Shown here in pieces: positions 9,438-18,615 of a stretch of DNA of 54,655 nt. Origin of the DNA: Candidatus Microgenomates bacterium (GTDB lineage: Bacteria > Patescibacteriota > Microgenomatia > UBA1406 > GWC2-37-13). The DNA is taken from the NCBI GenBank assembly GCA_023245215.1, contig JAHFKS010000003.1, positions 1-54,655 of the forward strand, read 5' to 3'. The notes beneath the pieces were generated by a model, which saw only the letters and a program-made list of their open reading frames with translations, had not been told where the DNA came from and did not search any database. Both the position numbers and the translations under genes were made by a program. Positions within the stretch are counted from its first letter, which is position 1. Each line of letters begins with the position of its first letter.

Positions 9438-10226
9438 ATGAAGCGCGAACACTACCGGAGCATAAAATTAAAAGACCTAAGGAGCTTTGTTACTAAAGCA
9501 TTATTAAGCACTGCTGTAGCTTATTTATTTTTTGCCGTCGGACCTTATAACCAAACATTTGGGATCTTGATAGAAGCTGTCAAAGAAAAAATGCATCCGA
9601 CCGCTCCTGAATTTTTGACTCAAGAAAATATACCTCATGCTGGCGTATTGGCTGTATTGGGAGGAGGCATCTATCCTGTTGGAACAACCTATGATATTAG
9701 TACATTCCAAAAAAGAAGGGAAAGAGCTGCGGCTATCGGCATCGTTGATCTCCATATGGCAGATAAAGTTCTTTTGCTCGACGGCGTGACACCTGATGGA
9801 GTGGATGGAGACCTTACTAAAAAATTTTTTATCTCCCAAGAACAGTCATTGGCGAATGGCGGCGATTATTTGCCTGCTGAAAAAATAATGGTTGAAAAAG
9901 AATCAACCAGTACTGCGACCAACCTCGATGGATTAAAGAAATATATGAAAGAAAATAATATTAATACCGCCATAGTCGTCACCGATGAATTTCATAGAAT
10001 AAGGACGGAAGCACTAATAAAAATCAAGAAAATTAAAGCTGTTGTTGTAACGGTCGAACAACTAGCAAGAATGCATAATCACTATGAAATGTTAGCTGTA
10101 GTAAGGCAAAACGCTAGTCCTGGCATGAAATGGAGAAATACAAGCGAAACTGTAAAACTATTTACTTTGTTTTTAGATCCTGAAGGTGAAGCTTCCGGCC
10201 AGCTGGAGAGTTTATTTGTGAAATAA
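9438..10226 (+). CDS. YdcF/SanA/ElyC-like DUF218 protein with N-terminal TM
   Basis: VLGGGI...R...A, ESTSTATNLDGLKKYMKENNINTAIVVTDEFHRIRTEAL motifs. Confidence 0.8.
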   Translation: MKREHYRSIKLKDLRSFVTKALLSTAVAYLFFAVGPYNQTFGILIEAVKEKMHPTAPEFLTQENIPHAGVLAVLGGGIYPVGTTYDISTFQKRRERAAAIGIVDLHMADKVLLLDGVTPDGVDGDLTKKFFISQEQSLANGGDYLPAEKIMVEKESTSTATNLDGLKKYMKENNINTAIVVTDEFHRIRTEALIKIKKIKAVVVTVEQLARMHNHYEMLAVVRQNASPGMKWRNTSETVKLFTLFLDPEGEASGQLESLFVK

Positions 10227-10240
10227 AGTACCTGTCGATA

Positions 10241-11413
10241 TTATTCCGAGAGCGTCAAAGCAATTCCAGATTTTTCAGCTCTTCCTGTCCGGCCTATTCT
10301 GTGAATATAGTCTTCATAAGTCATCGGGGTGTCAAAGTTGATGACGTGGGAGATATTGGCGACATCCAGCCCGCGGGCAGCGACATCAGTCGCAACCATA
10401 ATCGGAACGACGTCTTCTTTAAACATGCGGATTGCCTGCTGACGCTGGCGCTGGGGTTTGTTTCCATGAATCGCCGTAACCTTGAATCCTTTTTGGAATA
10501 AAGCTCTTGAGACATTGTCGACGCCCCGTTTTGTCCGGCCGAAAACAAGAACCTTTTTGAATTCTTCTTTTTTCAACAGCATCAAAAGAGTATCGAGCTT
10601 AGTCTTTCCGTGTTCAACTTTGATTATGTCCTGTTTTATATGTTCAAGTGTTTCGTGTTTTTTCACTGAAATGGTGACGGGATTTTTCACAAACGATTGG
10701 ATGAGTGTTTGTATTTTTGGCGATACGGTTGCTGAAAAAAATAAGGATTGGCGGTTTTTAGGAAGGAAGGAAACAATATATCTGATGTCGTGGATAAATC
10801 CCATATCAAGCATCTGGTCCGCTTCGTCAAGGACGATCATGCGGAATGTTTCCAGCTTGAGGATTCTCCGTTCAATGAGATCCTTCAGCCGGCCGGGCGT
10901 ACCGACAACGATGTTGGGATTACCTCGCAGCTCACGGATTTGTGCATATATAGATGATTGGCCTATGCAAAATGAATTGCTTATGGCCATACCCGACGAA
11001 AAATTCCTTAGTTCTTCCAGTATCTGGAGAGCTAATTCCCGGGTAGGAGTAATAATTAAGGCCCGGTATGTACGATCCTTAAGAATTTTTTCAATTAGCG
11101 GTATTAAAAATGCCGCCGTCTTACCTGTTCCCGTATTGGCAATACCAATCACGTCTTTTCCATCGCGAATCGAGGGAATACCTGTCGCCTGAATAGGCGT
11201 AAGTGTGGTATACCCGTGACGTAAAACCGTCTGTTGTAATTGTTGCGGTAGGTCAAGAGAGTCAAATCTTATCTCCGGCGCTGGTGCTTCTTTAACTGAA
11301 TTAGTTTTCACCGTAGCCCGGGAAATGTATTCATGGATAGAACCATTAGGTTTTTGAAACCGCCTGGGCCTCCACCTTCCAAATGATTGACTTTGTCTGT
11401 GATTTGTATACAT
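10241..11413 (-). CDS. DEAD-box RNA helicase (RhlE/DeaD-like)
   Basis: Q motif, ANTGTGKT, PTRELALQ, VLDEADQML, SAT, HRIGRTGRA. Confidence 0.95.
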   Translation of the reverse strand: MYTNHRQSQSFGRWRPRRFQKPNGSIHEYISRATVKTNSVKEAPAPEIRFDSLDLPQQLQQTVLRHGYTTLTPIQATGIPSIRDGKDVIGIANTGTGKTAAFLIPLIEKILKDRTYRALIITPTRELALQILEELRNFSSGMAISNSFCIGQSSIYAQIRELRGNPNIVVGTPGRLKDLIERRILKLETFRMIVLDEADQMLDMGFIHDIRYIVSFLPKNRQSLFFSATVSPKIQTLIQSFVKNPVTISVKKHETLEHIKQDIIKVEHGKTKLDTLLMLLKKEEFKKVLVFGRTKRGVDNVSRALFQKGFKVTAIHGNKPQRQRQQAIRMFKEDVVPIMVATDVAARGLDVANISHVINFDTPMTYEDYIHRIGRTGRAEKSGIALTLSE

Positions 11414-11446
11414 ACGACAATAGGAAACAAATAATAATGAAGATGT

Positions 11447-11464
11447 AAGAGCTCAAAAGCTCTT
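11447..11464. other. Hairpin in the long 5' leader of the DEAD-box helicase gene
   Basis: AAGAGCT CAAA AGCTCTT, 7-bp perfect stem. Confidence 0.45.
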
Positions 11465-11586
11465 CAAAAAAATTTAGATTAAGAAGAACTTAAAAAGTAT
11501 TAAAAAATACAAAATTAAGCAGAACTTACTATCTCTGACTAGAATTATATAAGTTAGGTATTACAATTGCAAGTGCAAATTTGTTT

Positions 11587-12216
11587 TTATTCCAAGAACT
11601 TGTCAATATAAGGCTTAACTAAGTCAAACATTTTTTCGTGGCCTGAAGAATTCGGATGCAGTCCGTCGTAAATATATTTCAAATAGTCTTCTGATCCAAA
11701 AACAGAATACAAATCCAAGAAGGGGATAGCGTTTTCTTTACAGACTGATTTGACGATATTGTCAAATTTCTTAATTCTTTCATTCAGGTATGCAACATCA
11801 TACCAGGGATTAGTTCTTTTTTCGTCAACCGGCGTATAACCGACAAACATAACTTTATCAGAAAAGTTTTTGGCTATTTTAATAATTTTATTTACGTTGT
11901 CTTTGAATTGTTCGTCTGAAATGAGCGTTTTTTTGTCGCTAAAATTTATTTTTGAGTCGTTGGTGCCGGCGCTGATTAAAATAATGGTCTCAGGATAAAA
12001 AAGCCTGGCTTTAATCTCCGGCTCAATCCTTTTTAATAAATCTGACGTTAAGTCTCCAGGGACTCCCAAATTAAATACATGGCCGTGCAGCTTGCTGGGA
12101 TTATCAAATATTTTTTTAATTACGTAGAGCCTGATTCTATTTGCCCAACCGCCTTGCTCATCCCAGTTACCGTGTGTAGTACTGGCTCCAAAAATCAATA
12201 CCTGGAATTTTTTCAT
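11587..12216 (-). CDS. SGNH/GDSL hydrolase
   Basis: IFGASTTHG, SAGTNDS, DGLHPNSSGH blocks. Confidence 0.9.
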   Translation of the reverse strand: MKKFQVLIFGASTTHGNWDEQGGWANRIRLYVIKKIFDNPSKLHGHVFNLGVPGDLTSDLLKRIEPEIKARLFYPETIILISAGTNDSKINFSDKKTLISDEQFKDNVNKIIKIAKNFSDKVMFVGYTPVDEKRTNPWYDVAYLNERIKKFDNIVKSVCKENAIPFLDLYSVFGSEDYLKYIYDGLHPNSSGHEKMFDLVKPYIDKFLE

Positions 12217-12228
12217 TAATTTATTATA

Positions 12229-12353
12229 TCAAAGTAAGCTCTTTTTTAATTTTTCCGGAGAAACAAAAAGCAGGGTTTTCATTCCTTAATGAATTTTTTC
12301 GCTCCGTTTGTAAAAAGTACGCCTCCCAAATCAAAAACAACCGCTTTAATCAT
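12229..12353 (-). pseudogene. Internally deleted HAD-superfamily hydrolase remnant
   Basis: Frame 1: MIKAVVFDLGGVLFTNGAKKFIKE* (HAD motif I); overlapping frame: GMKTLLFVSPEKLKKSLL* (HAD C-terminus-like). Confidence 0.7.
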
Positions 12354-12444
12354 GAAAAAAGTATAACAAACTAATCAGTAGGTCGAAGAGCGTGGTACGA
12401 AGTTGGGACTTTTTATTCTTATTGTTTTAGATTGGTAAGATAAT

Positions 12445-13167
12445 TTAGTAGCTTAAACTATGGATAATTTTAACTGCAATTTGAACGTCTTCTAATTCGA
12501 AATAATCTTTGTAATTTAACTTTTGTTGAGATGAATAACTAGGAAAGTGACCTTCGAAGACTATAAATTTTGACAGATTATTTTTACTTTTAATATAAGA
12601 ATTAAACCCAACTCCACCACCTGCTATTACGGCATAATTAGAATTTTCCACATCGCTTAAATATACTGCTTTGTAACTATCGTTTTTAAGATTAAGACTC
12701 ATTTTTAACTGGCCGTTTATAAGATATAAAGTTTTCCAATTTTTAATAAAGACAGGTGTACTATTGTAATTGGTTATATTAGGACACGCGTCTGTCCTAC
12801 TTTTACATATAGAAGGACCTCCTTGGACCACGGTATAAAGATACTGTAATTCAAATCCATTCGGGCTGGTAAAAAATAAGTCTTCAGAATATTTATCTTG
12901 AGAAATCGCTTTTATTTTCCAATCGGAAGGATAATTGAAAGTTGGACCATCTGAACTTGATTGATATGTCTTCCACTCAATATTTCTTTGCTGTGTTGTT
13001 GGATTTAAATAAGAATAAGTATCTATTAACTTATCTTCTGAAGAAATTACACTTTGATAATACCTACCAAACATAAAACTAACAATAGGAAGTAAAATAA
13101 AAAGGCTCAAAGCTAAGTATTTTGAAAACGGTGTTACTGTTGATAAATATTTAGGAAGTTTCTTCAT
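12445..13167 (-). CDS. Hypothetical membrane-anchored exported protein
   Basis: N-terminal TM (KYLALSLFILLPIVSFMFGRYYQ), TFNYPSDWKI segment. Confidence 0.7.
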   Translation of the reverse strand: MKKLPKYLSTVTPFSKYLALSLFILLPIVSFMFGRYYQSVISSEDKLIDTYSYLNPTTQQRNIEWKTYQSSSDGPTFNYPSDWKIKAISQDKYSEDLFFTSPNGFELQYLYTVVQGGPSICKSRTDACPNITNYNSTPVFIKNWKTLYLINGQLKMSLNLKNDSYKAVYLSDVENSNYAVIAGGGVGFNSYIKSKNNLSKFIVFEGHFPSYSSQQKLNYKDYFELEDVQIAVKIIHSLSY

Positions 13168-13226
13168 AGTTTGATGATAACAGAAAAGCGGAGCACCCGG
13201 GTCTGGAACTTTTTAGGCCTTATAGT

Positions 13227-13559
13227 TTAATGTTTTTTAGGCGATTTTCTACTATTGATATATTTTAAAATTATTTTGAGCAAAAAGAAAATAATTATGG
13301 AATTTAGTAATAAGGAAATACTAAAATAAATGTCTCTGTTTAAATAGTCATAGATTCCTGAAAGAACTAGAGATGATGGAAATAATAGGTTCTTATACAG
13401 AGAATCAAAGAAAAAACAATGAAGCGTAAATGGACCATACTGCCACATTGGAGATTTGGTAAAACATTCTCTATTTTCAAACAAATTCGATAGTAACTTC
13501 ATCACAATAACAAACGATGCATAAAAAACAGTTACAAAAAATAAAATATTCTTCTTCAT
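13227..13559 (-). CDS. Hypothetical membrane protein
   Basis: 110-aa ORF with several hydrophobic segments, no overlapping gene. Confidence 0.55.
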   Translation of the reverse strand: MKKNILFFVTVFYASFVIVMKLLSNLFENRECFTKSPMWQYGPFTLHCFFFDSLYKNLLFPSSLVLSGIYDYLNRDIYFSISLLLNSIIIFFLLKIILKYINSRKSPKKH

Positions 13560-13591
13560 ATATAAATCATGTTGTCTAATCCTCCAGGATG

Positions 13592-13678
13592 CGGAGAGGG
13601 GGGGATTCGAACCCCCGAAGACCTTTCAGCCTTATACGCTTTCCAAGCGTACGCATTCGGCCACTCTGCCACCTCTCC
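13592..13678 (-). tRNA. tRNA-Ser(GGA)
   Basis: Reverse complement GGAGAGGTGGCAGAGTGGCCGAATGCGTACGCTTGGAAAGCGTATAAGGC...GGGGGTTCGAATCCCCCCCTCTCCG; long variable arm. Confidence 0.95.
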
Positions 13679-13752
13679 AGGATATCCTTATTATACAACC
13701 TAAGCTTATTTTTAATTTGAAAATTTACTAAGAGATGTTATATGATTAGATT

Positions 13753-14202
13753 ATGAACGTAGGTATTTTTTATGCTACTTATTCCGGAGGCACTCAGGCA
13801 GCTTGTGAATTCTTATCACAAACATTAACTACCGCAGGCCACACAGTAACAATGAAGACGATAAACGAAGTCACATTTGAAGACACCCTGAATTACGACC
13901 TGCGCATTTTTGCCTCTCCCAGCTGGGATTTTGAAGGAAAAGAAGGCCAACCGCACCAGGACTTCATAACCTTTTTGGCGAATTCGGCGGTAAAAAAGTT
14001 CGCCGGAAAAAAATGCGCCGTCCTCGGGCTGGGCGACTCCTCATACGCCCATTTCTGCGGAGCTGTCGATATCCTTGAAGCTTTTATTAAGGCCGGCGAC
14101 GGGGTACTGGCGACAGAATCTTTGAAAATCGACGGCTATCTTTTTGACATGGAAAAAAATAACGGTTTAGTCTCCGAGTGGGCAAAAAAGCTGACTTCTT
14201 GA
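13753..14202 (+). CDS. Flavodoxin domain protein
   Basis: FYATYSGGTQAAC FMN-phosphate loop, SPSWDFEGKEGQPHQDF, GLGDSSYAHFCGA. Confidence 0.88.
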   Translation: MNVGIFYATYSGGTQAACEFLSQTLTTAGHTVTMKTINEVTFEDTLNYDLRIFASPSWDFEGKEGQPHQDFITFLANSAVKKFAGKKCAVLGLGDSSYAHFCGAVDILEAFIKAGDGVLATESLKIDGYLFDMEKNNGLVSEWAKKLTS

Positions 14203-14222
14203 TATAATTCTACTTATAAACA

Positions 14223-14306
14223 GGGCGAGTGGCGGAACTGGCAGACGCGCAAGGTTTAGGACCTTGTGTCCGCAAGGACGTGGGGGTTCAACTCCTCTCT
14301 CGCCCA
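14223..14306 (+). tRNA. tRNA-Leu(TAG)
   Basis: GGGCGAGTGGCGGAACTGGCAGACGCGCAAGGTTTAGGACCTTGTGTCCGCAAGGACGTGGGGGTTCAACTCCTCTCTCGCCCA; long variable arm. Confidence 0.95.
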
Positions 14307-14313
14307 CATTTTT

Positions 14314-15099
14314 ATGAAAAACTACCAAAAAGAATTGGACTTCGCAAAAAAGATAGCTCTAAAAGCCGGCAAAATAATTCTCAAGAACTTTCTCCATTCA
14401 AAAATAGCCATCAAGTCTAACTGGTCACCGGTCACTGAGACTGATTTTGCAGTCAGCAAAATGGTTATTCAAGAAGTAAAAAAATCTTTTCCAAATCACG
14501 AGGTATTAGACGAAGAACTGCAAAACAAAAAAAAGGACGCAGAATACCTTTGGGTCTGCGACCCGGTCGACGGAACGATACCTTTTTCACATAATGTTCC
14601 TACTTGTGCATTCTCTCTAGCACTTTGCCGAAACGGCAAGCCGGTTGTCGGAGTCATTTATGATCCGTTTATGAAAAGACTTTTATATACTACTGAAAAT
14701 TATCCGTCTTATTTAAACGGAAAAGTAATAAACGTTAAAAAAGAAAAATTAAAAATTGGCGATAATATATTCGGAATACCTTATTGGAACGAAAAATTTA
14801 ATGCAAATAAATACTTTGAACTTTTGTTTGCTAAAAAGATAAGGCCGACCTATGTTGAATCGATTGTCTACCAGTGCATGCTCGTAGCAACCGGGGTTAC
14901 AAAAGTAACGGTAAGCATCCCGGCAATGCCGTGGGATCGGGCGGCTGCCATAATCATTGTTGAAAACGCTGGCGGATTAGTAACTAATGAGGCCGGAAAA
15001 AAAGTAACCCCCTTTGGAAATTACGAGTATATGATTGCATCAAACGGAACTGTTCATGAAGAAATCCTAAACATAGTTAAACAGTGTTTAAAAAAATAA
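14314..15099 (+). CDS. Inositol monophosphatase family protein
   Basis: VTETDFAVSK, DEELQ, WVCDPVDGT, MPWDRAAAIIIVENAGG; start moved from 14266 (inside the tRNA) to ATG 14314. Confidence 0.9.
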   Translation: MKNYQKELDFAKKIALKAGKIILKNFLHSKIAIKSNWSPVTETDFAVSKMVIQEVKKSFPNHEVLDEELQNKKKDAEYLWVCDPVDGTIPFSHNVPTCAFSLALCRNGKPVVGVIYDPFMKRLLYTTENYPSYLNGKVINVKKEKLKIGDNIFGIPYWNEKFNANKYFELLFAKKIRPTYVESIVYQCMLVATGVTKVTVSIPAMPWDRAAAIIIVENAGGLVTNEAGKKVTPFGNYEYMIASNGTVHEEILNIVKQCLKK

Positions 15100-15101
15100 A
15101 T

Positions 15102-15374
15102 ATGAAAACAACTATAGAAGAACTATCTAAAGAAATAGAGTTAATAAAAAACCGTAATAAAAAAGTTGAGGCCGATAAAAATTGGGAAACGAGCTGGACG
15201 CGAAAAATTCTTTTGTTTGTTTTTACCTATTTGGCAATCGGATTGTATATCAACGCCATCGGAGTAGAGAAGCCATGGCTGAATGCCGTCATACCAAGCA
15301 TAGGATTTCTCCTCTCAACTTTAACGTTACCCTTCTTTAAGAATCTTTGGAAGAAATATTTTTTTAAGAGATAA
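15102..15374 (+). CDS. Small hypothetical membrane protein
   Basis: 90 aa from ATG 15102, two TM segments, charged N-terminus. Confidence 0.65.
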   Translation: MKTTIEELSKEIELIKNRNKKVEADKNWETSWTRKILLFVFTYLAIGLYINAIGVEKPWLNAVIPSIGFLLSTLTLPFFKNLWKKYFFKR

Positions 15375-15390
15375 ACCACTTTAATTAAAG

Positions 15391-15996
15391 TCAATCAACT
15401 TCCAAACTCTCCCATAAAATAAGCGAGGCGTAGGTTTTATAAGGAGACCATTTTTTGATGATTTTTTCGACCTTTTTTATTCCCGGGTCTTTTTTGAAGC
15501 CGTAAATTTTTTTGATGCCTTTTCTCAAACCCAGGTCCCCATGAGAGAAAACATCCGGTCGGCCGAGCGTGAACATGAGAAACATCTCTGCTGTCCAGGG
15601 GCCGATACCCTTGACCTGGACCAGCTGCTTTATGACTTCGATATCGCTCAATGAATCTAACGAGGCTAATCGGAGCTTATTGGAAAACACTGCTTGGGCT
15701 AAATTTTTCAGATACTTTGCTTTGGCGTTTGACATCCCCGCTCCTCTTAATTTTTCATGCCTTGTCTTCAAAACCGCCCCAGGAGTCAGACCTTTTGGGT
15801 AAAGCCTCATGAAACGGCTGAAAATCGCATCAGCGGCTTTGCCCGACAACTGCTGACCGGCAATCGTGTCGCAAAGCTTTAAAAAATAATTTTCCGGTTT
15901 TTCTTTTTTGAGAACTTTAAACTCTCCTATTCTCAAAGAAAAAGCGTGGAGAAGGGGATCGTTTTTTTTAAAATGGTTTAGGATTTTTTTGTCCAT
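15391..15996 (-). CDS. DNA-3-methyladenine glycosylase II-like (HhH-GPD)
   Basis: LCDTIAGQQLSGKAADAIF, VKGIGPWTAEMFLMFTLGRPDVFSHGDLGLRKGI. Confidence 0.93.
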   Translation of the reverse strand: MDKKILNHFKKNDPLLHAFSLRIGEFKVLKKEKPENYFLKLCDTIAGQQLSGKAADAIFSRFMRLYPKGLTPGAVLKTRHEKLRGAGMSNAKAKYLKNLAQAVFSNKLRLASLDSLSDIEVIKQLVQVKGIGPWTAEMFLMFTLGRPDVFSHGDLGLRKGIKKIYGFKKDPGIKKVEKIIKKWSPYKTYASLILWESLEVD

Positions 15997-16858
15997 GCGG
16001 ATGTCTTTCCTGAAATTCTTTATGAAAAATAACCATATCCAATAATAAATGCATTTTATATTTCTTTATTAACTTTTTTATTTTTTCTTCAAGTTCTTGG
16101 CGGTAGCTTTTAGACTGAGAAGAATAAAACTTTTCCAAAACTTCCTTATCCTCGCCTTTCATTTCTACAGACAACCTGTTCCTGATATATTTCGCCAAAT
16201 TAAGATGTTCTATAAAAATGTCTTTCGTACCTGTCTCTGCCAAAGCTTTGAACAGTTTTTCCAGTTCATCGGTCTGGGCGACAAAGTGGGGGAGGAGCGG
16301 ACCGATAAACGCATAGGTTTTGATTTTGTTTTCGTTTAATGTTTTTAAGGCCTTCAACCTGACGGAGACGGCTGGCGCGTTTTTTTCGAAATAGTGGGAA
16401 ATCTTGTCGTCGGTCGAAGTGACGGTTAGCCCGACGACTACGTTCTTCAATTTCTTAAAAACATCGATGTCCCTCGTCACCATGTTTGACTTGGTAAGTA
16501 TCGAAACTACTCCTTCAAATCCGTATTCAGCCAATATCTCCAGACACTGCCTTGTCAATTTATATTTCGCTTCTGACTGCTGGTAGGGGTCTGTCACCGA
16601 GCTCAAAAATATTTCTTTTCCGCGCCCTTTATTCTTTAATTTTTTTATTTCTTTATTTAATAATTCCGGTGCATTGACTTTTGCATAAACATATTCTCCC
16701 CAGTCATAGATAGTTTTACCCACAAACCGCCCCATGAACGAGGCGTAGCAGTATTTGCAGGCGAACCTGCAGCCGATGTAAGGATTAATAACGTAGTCTA
16801 TCCCGGGAATTCCGCAAGGATTCAAAATCGACTTGGCTTCCACTTCTTTAAATTCCAT
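15968..16858 (-). CDS. SplB-like radical SAM protein (COG1533-type)
   Basis: NPYIGCRFACKYCYA cluster motif, SSVTDPYQQSEAKYKLTRQCLE. Confidence 0.9.
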   Translation of the reverse strand: MEFKEVEAKSILNPCGIPGIDYVINPYIGCRFACKYCYASFMGRFVGKTIYDWGEYVYAKVNAPELLNKEIKKLKNKGRGKEIFLSSVTDPYQQSEAKYKLTRQCLEILAEYGFEGVVSILTKSNMVTRDIDVFKKLKNVVVGLTVTSTDDKISHYFEKNAPAVSVRLKALKTLNENKIKTYAFIGPLLPHFVAQTDELEKLFKALAETGTKDIFIEHLNLAKYIRNRLSVEMKGEDKEVLEKFYSSQSKSYRQELEEKIKKLIKKYKMHLLLDMVIFHKEFQERHPHGQKNPKPF

Positions 16859-16930
16859 GATTTATATCATAATTGAACAATTGTTCACTGTCAAGGTAGA
16901 AAAAAAGGGCTAATTGGTATAATTAGACAA

Positions 16931-18556
16931 ATGGTATTTAAGAAAATACTTCTTATATTTTTTTTCTTATTTATTTTCCCAGTTTCTTCTTTTGCCAAAG
17001 ACAAGCCGCAGGTAGTTTTTATCAACCAGGTCAGGGGAGAGGAGTGCTGTTCAAAAGGAACTCTTGATAATCTTAAAAAACAAATCGATGCTTTTGTCCA
17101 AAATAAGATTCCGGCATATTTCGCCATCAGGTACGATGCCTTAACGGATGACAACTATGCTGGATTCTTAAAACAACAGGCAGCTGAAAATCCTGACCTG
17201 ATCAAGCTCGCCTTGATGATCGAAATCACGCCCCGATTAGCCAAAGACTCCGGCGTTATTTATAACGATACCGAGGAAAGATGGTTTGAGGCGCAAAATT
17301 CTTTTACCATCGGTTATCAGATTGACGACAGAAAAAAAATCATCGATAAATTGTTTTCTGCATTTAAAAAAGACTTTGGCTTTTATCCCGGTTTAACATC
17401 CGCCTGGATGGTCGACACTAATTCTTTAAACTACATGCATGATAAATACAAGGTTCTAGCCCATCAGATAACGCGTGAACAGTGGGGGCAGGATACTTAT
17501 ACACTTTATGGAGGCCCGCCCCATTATCCTTACCCAGCTTCAAGAAACTGGGTTTTCATTCCTGACTTTGACCAGAAAGACCCGGTTTTAATGTTAAGGC
17601 AGACTGTAACCGATCCTTTATACAACTACGGTGAAACAAAAAAAGCTTACACGTCACAAACCAATGACTATCTCAACGCCGGGCTGGATTTCGAATATTT
17701 TAAAAAGTTGGCCAATCAAGCCTTGTTTGAACAGAAAACCACCGGTTTTGCTTTGCTTGGTTTGGAAAACGCCAATGACGAAAAATACCAGGATGAATTT
17801 TTGAAACAAATTGAATATGTCAACCAATTGAAAGATAAAATAATTTTTCCTGATCTGCAGCAGCTGGCCGGATATTGGCCGAAGCAAAAAAATACTTCTT
17901 ATTCAGGCAGGGACCTTTTCAACAACACAGACAACCGGGCAGAATTCATTACTGGCCCCGGCAGCCGGCAGAGGATAAGAATTTATAAAGGCAAAACTTT
18001 TATAACCGACTACCGTTATTATGACAAAAATCTGACCGACCCTTACAACGGCTATGTCGCCAAAAAATACGGCTACTGGATAGCCCCTTATGCAATAGAC
18101 TATTCCCACGTTTATAAACCCGGCTCTATTTTCGCGGATACCCAAAGCGATCTTGTTATTGAAAAGCTATTGGATAATAAAATCAAAAAACTCGACGCAG
18201 AAAAATTCAACAAAAACAGACTGGACGACTACCCTTATTTTATGCCCGAGCCGGTCGACCGCAACATCGACCGTATAAGAAGCAGGGTAGAGATAAACTA
18301 CGGAAAGACAATCGAAATTAAGTTTTCCGCCAAAGACCGATTGGGTTATCCCGTAAGCATCAACAAGCCTTTGACAATCAAAACCGATCCAAAAATTGAA
18401 GACATCGTCAGCCAGACTGATTCTGCCGAACATTTTTTCTATCTGCTTAATAATAAAGAAATTATACTCGTAATCACTCTTACTTCAGACAAAAAAACGG
18501 TTAAGCAGATCTTTCTTTTTCCGAAGCTTTTTCCTTTTGTCAAACTGTCATTTTGA
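16931..18556 (+). CDS. Secreted hypothetical protein with possible polysaccharide-deacetylase-like fold
   Basis: Signal peptide MVFKKILLIFFFLFIFPVSSFAK; (beta/alpha) barrel-like pattern; fold call tentative. Confidence 0.65.
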   Translation: MVFKKILLIFFFLFIFPVSSFAKDKPQVVFINQVRGEECCSKGTLDNLKKQIDAFVQNKIPAYFAIRYDALTDDNYAGFLKQQAAENPDLIKLALMIEITPRLAKDSGVIYNDTEERWFEAQNSFTIGYQIDDRKKIIDKLFSAFKKDFGFYPGLTSAWMVDTNSLNYMHDKYKVLAHQITREQWGQDTYTLYGGPPHYPYPASRNWVFIPDFDQKDPVLMLRQTVTDPLYNYGETKKAYTSQTNDYLNAGLDFEYFKKLANQALFEQKTTGFALLGLENANDEKYQDEFLKQIEYVNQLKDKIIFPDLQQLAGYWPKQKNTSYSGRDLFNNTDNRAEFITGPGSRQRIRIYKGKTFITDYRYYDKNLTDPYNGYVAKKYGYWIAPYAIDYSHVYKPGSIFADTQSDLVIEKLLDNKIKKLDAEKFNKNRLDDYPYFMPEPVDRNIDRIRSRVEINYGKTIEIKFSAKDRLGYPVSINKPLTIKTDPKIEDIVSQTDSAEHFFYLLNNKEIILVITLTSDKKTVKQIFLFPKLFPFVKLSF

Positions 18557-18615
18557 TCTAAATGACTCTTACATGATTTTCAGCTGATATTCAGCTTTTG
18601 ATCTATAATTAATTT

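Noticed and set aside
10482-11192. 236-aa + strand ORF opposite the DEAD-box helicase
   Set aside because: Shadow ORF fully antisense to a gene with all helicase motifs; low-complexity, no recognisable domain
14229-14420. 63-aa ORF MAELADAQGLGPCVRKDVG...
   Set aside because: Translation of tRNA-Leu itself, a common spurious ORF
18582-18600. AGCTGA-TAT-TCAGCT hairpin followed by TTTG as a terminator
   Set aside because: Stem short, loop 3 nt and T-tract too weak for a confident call
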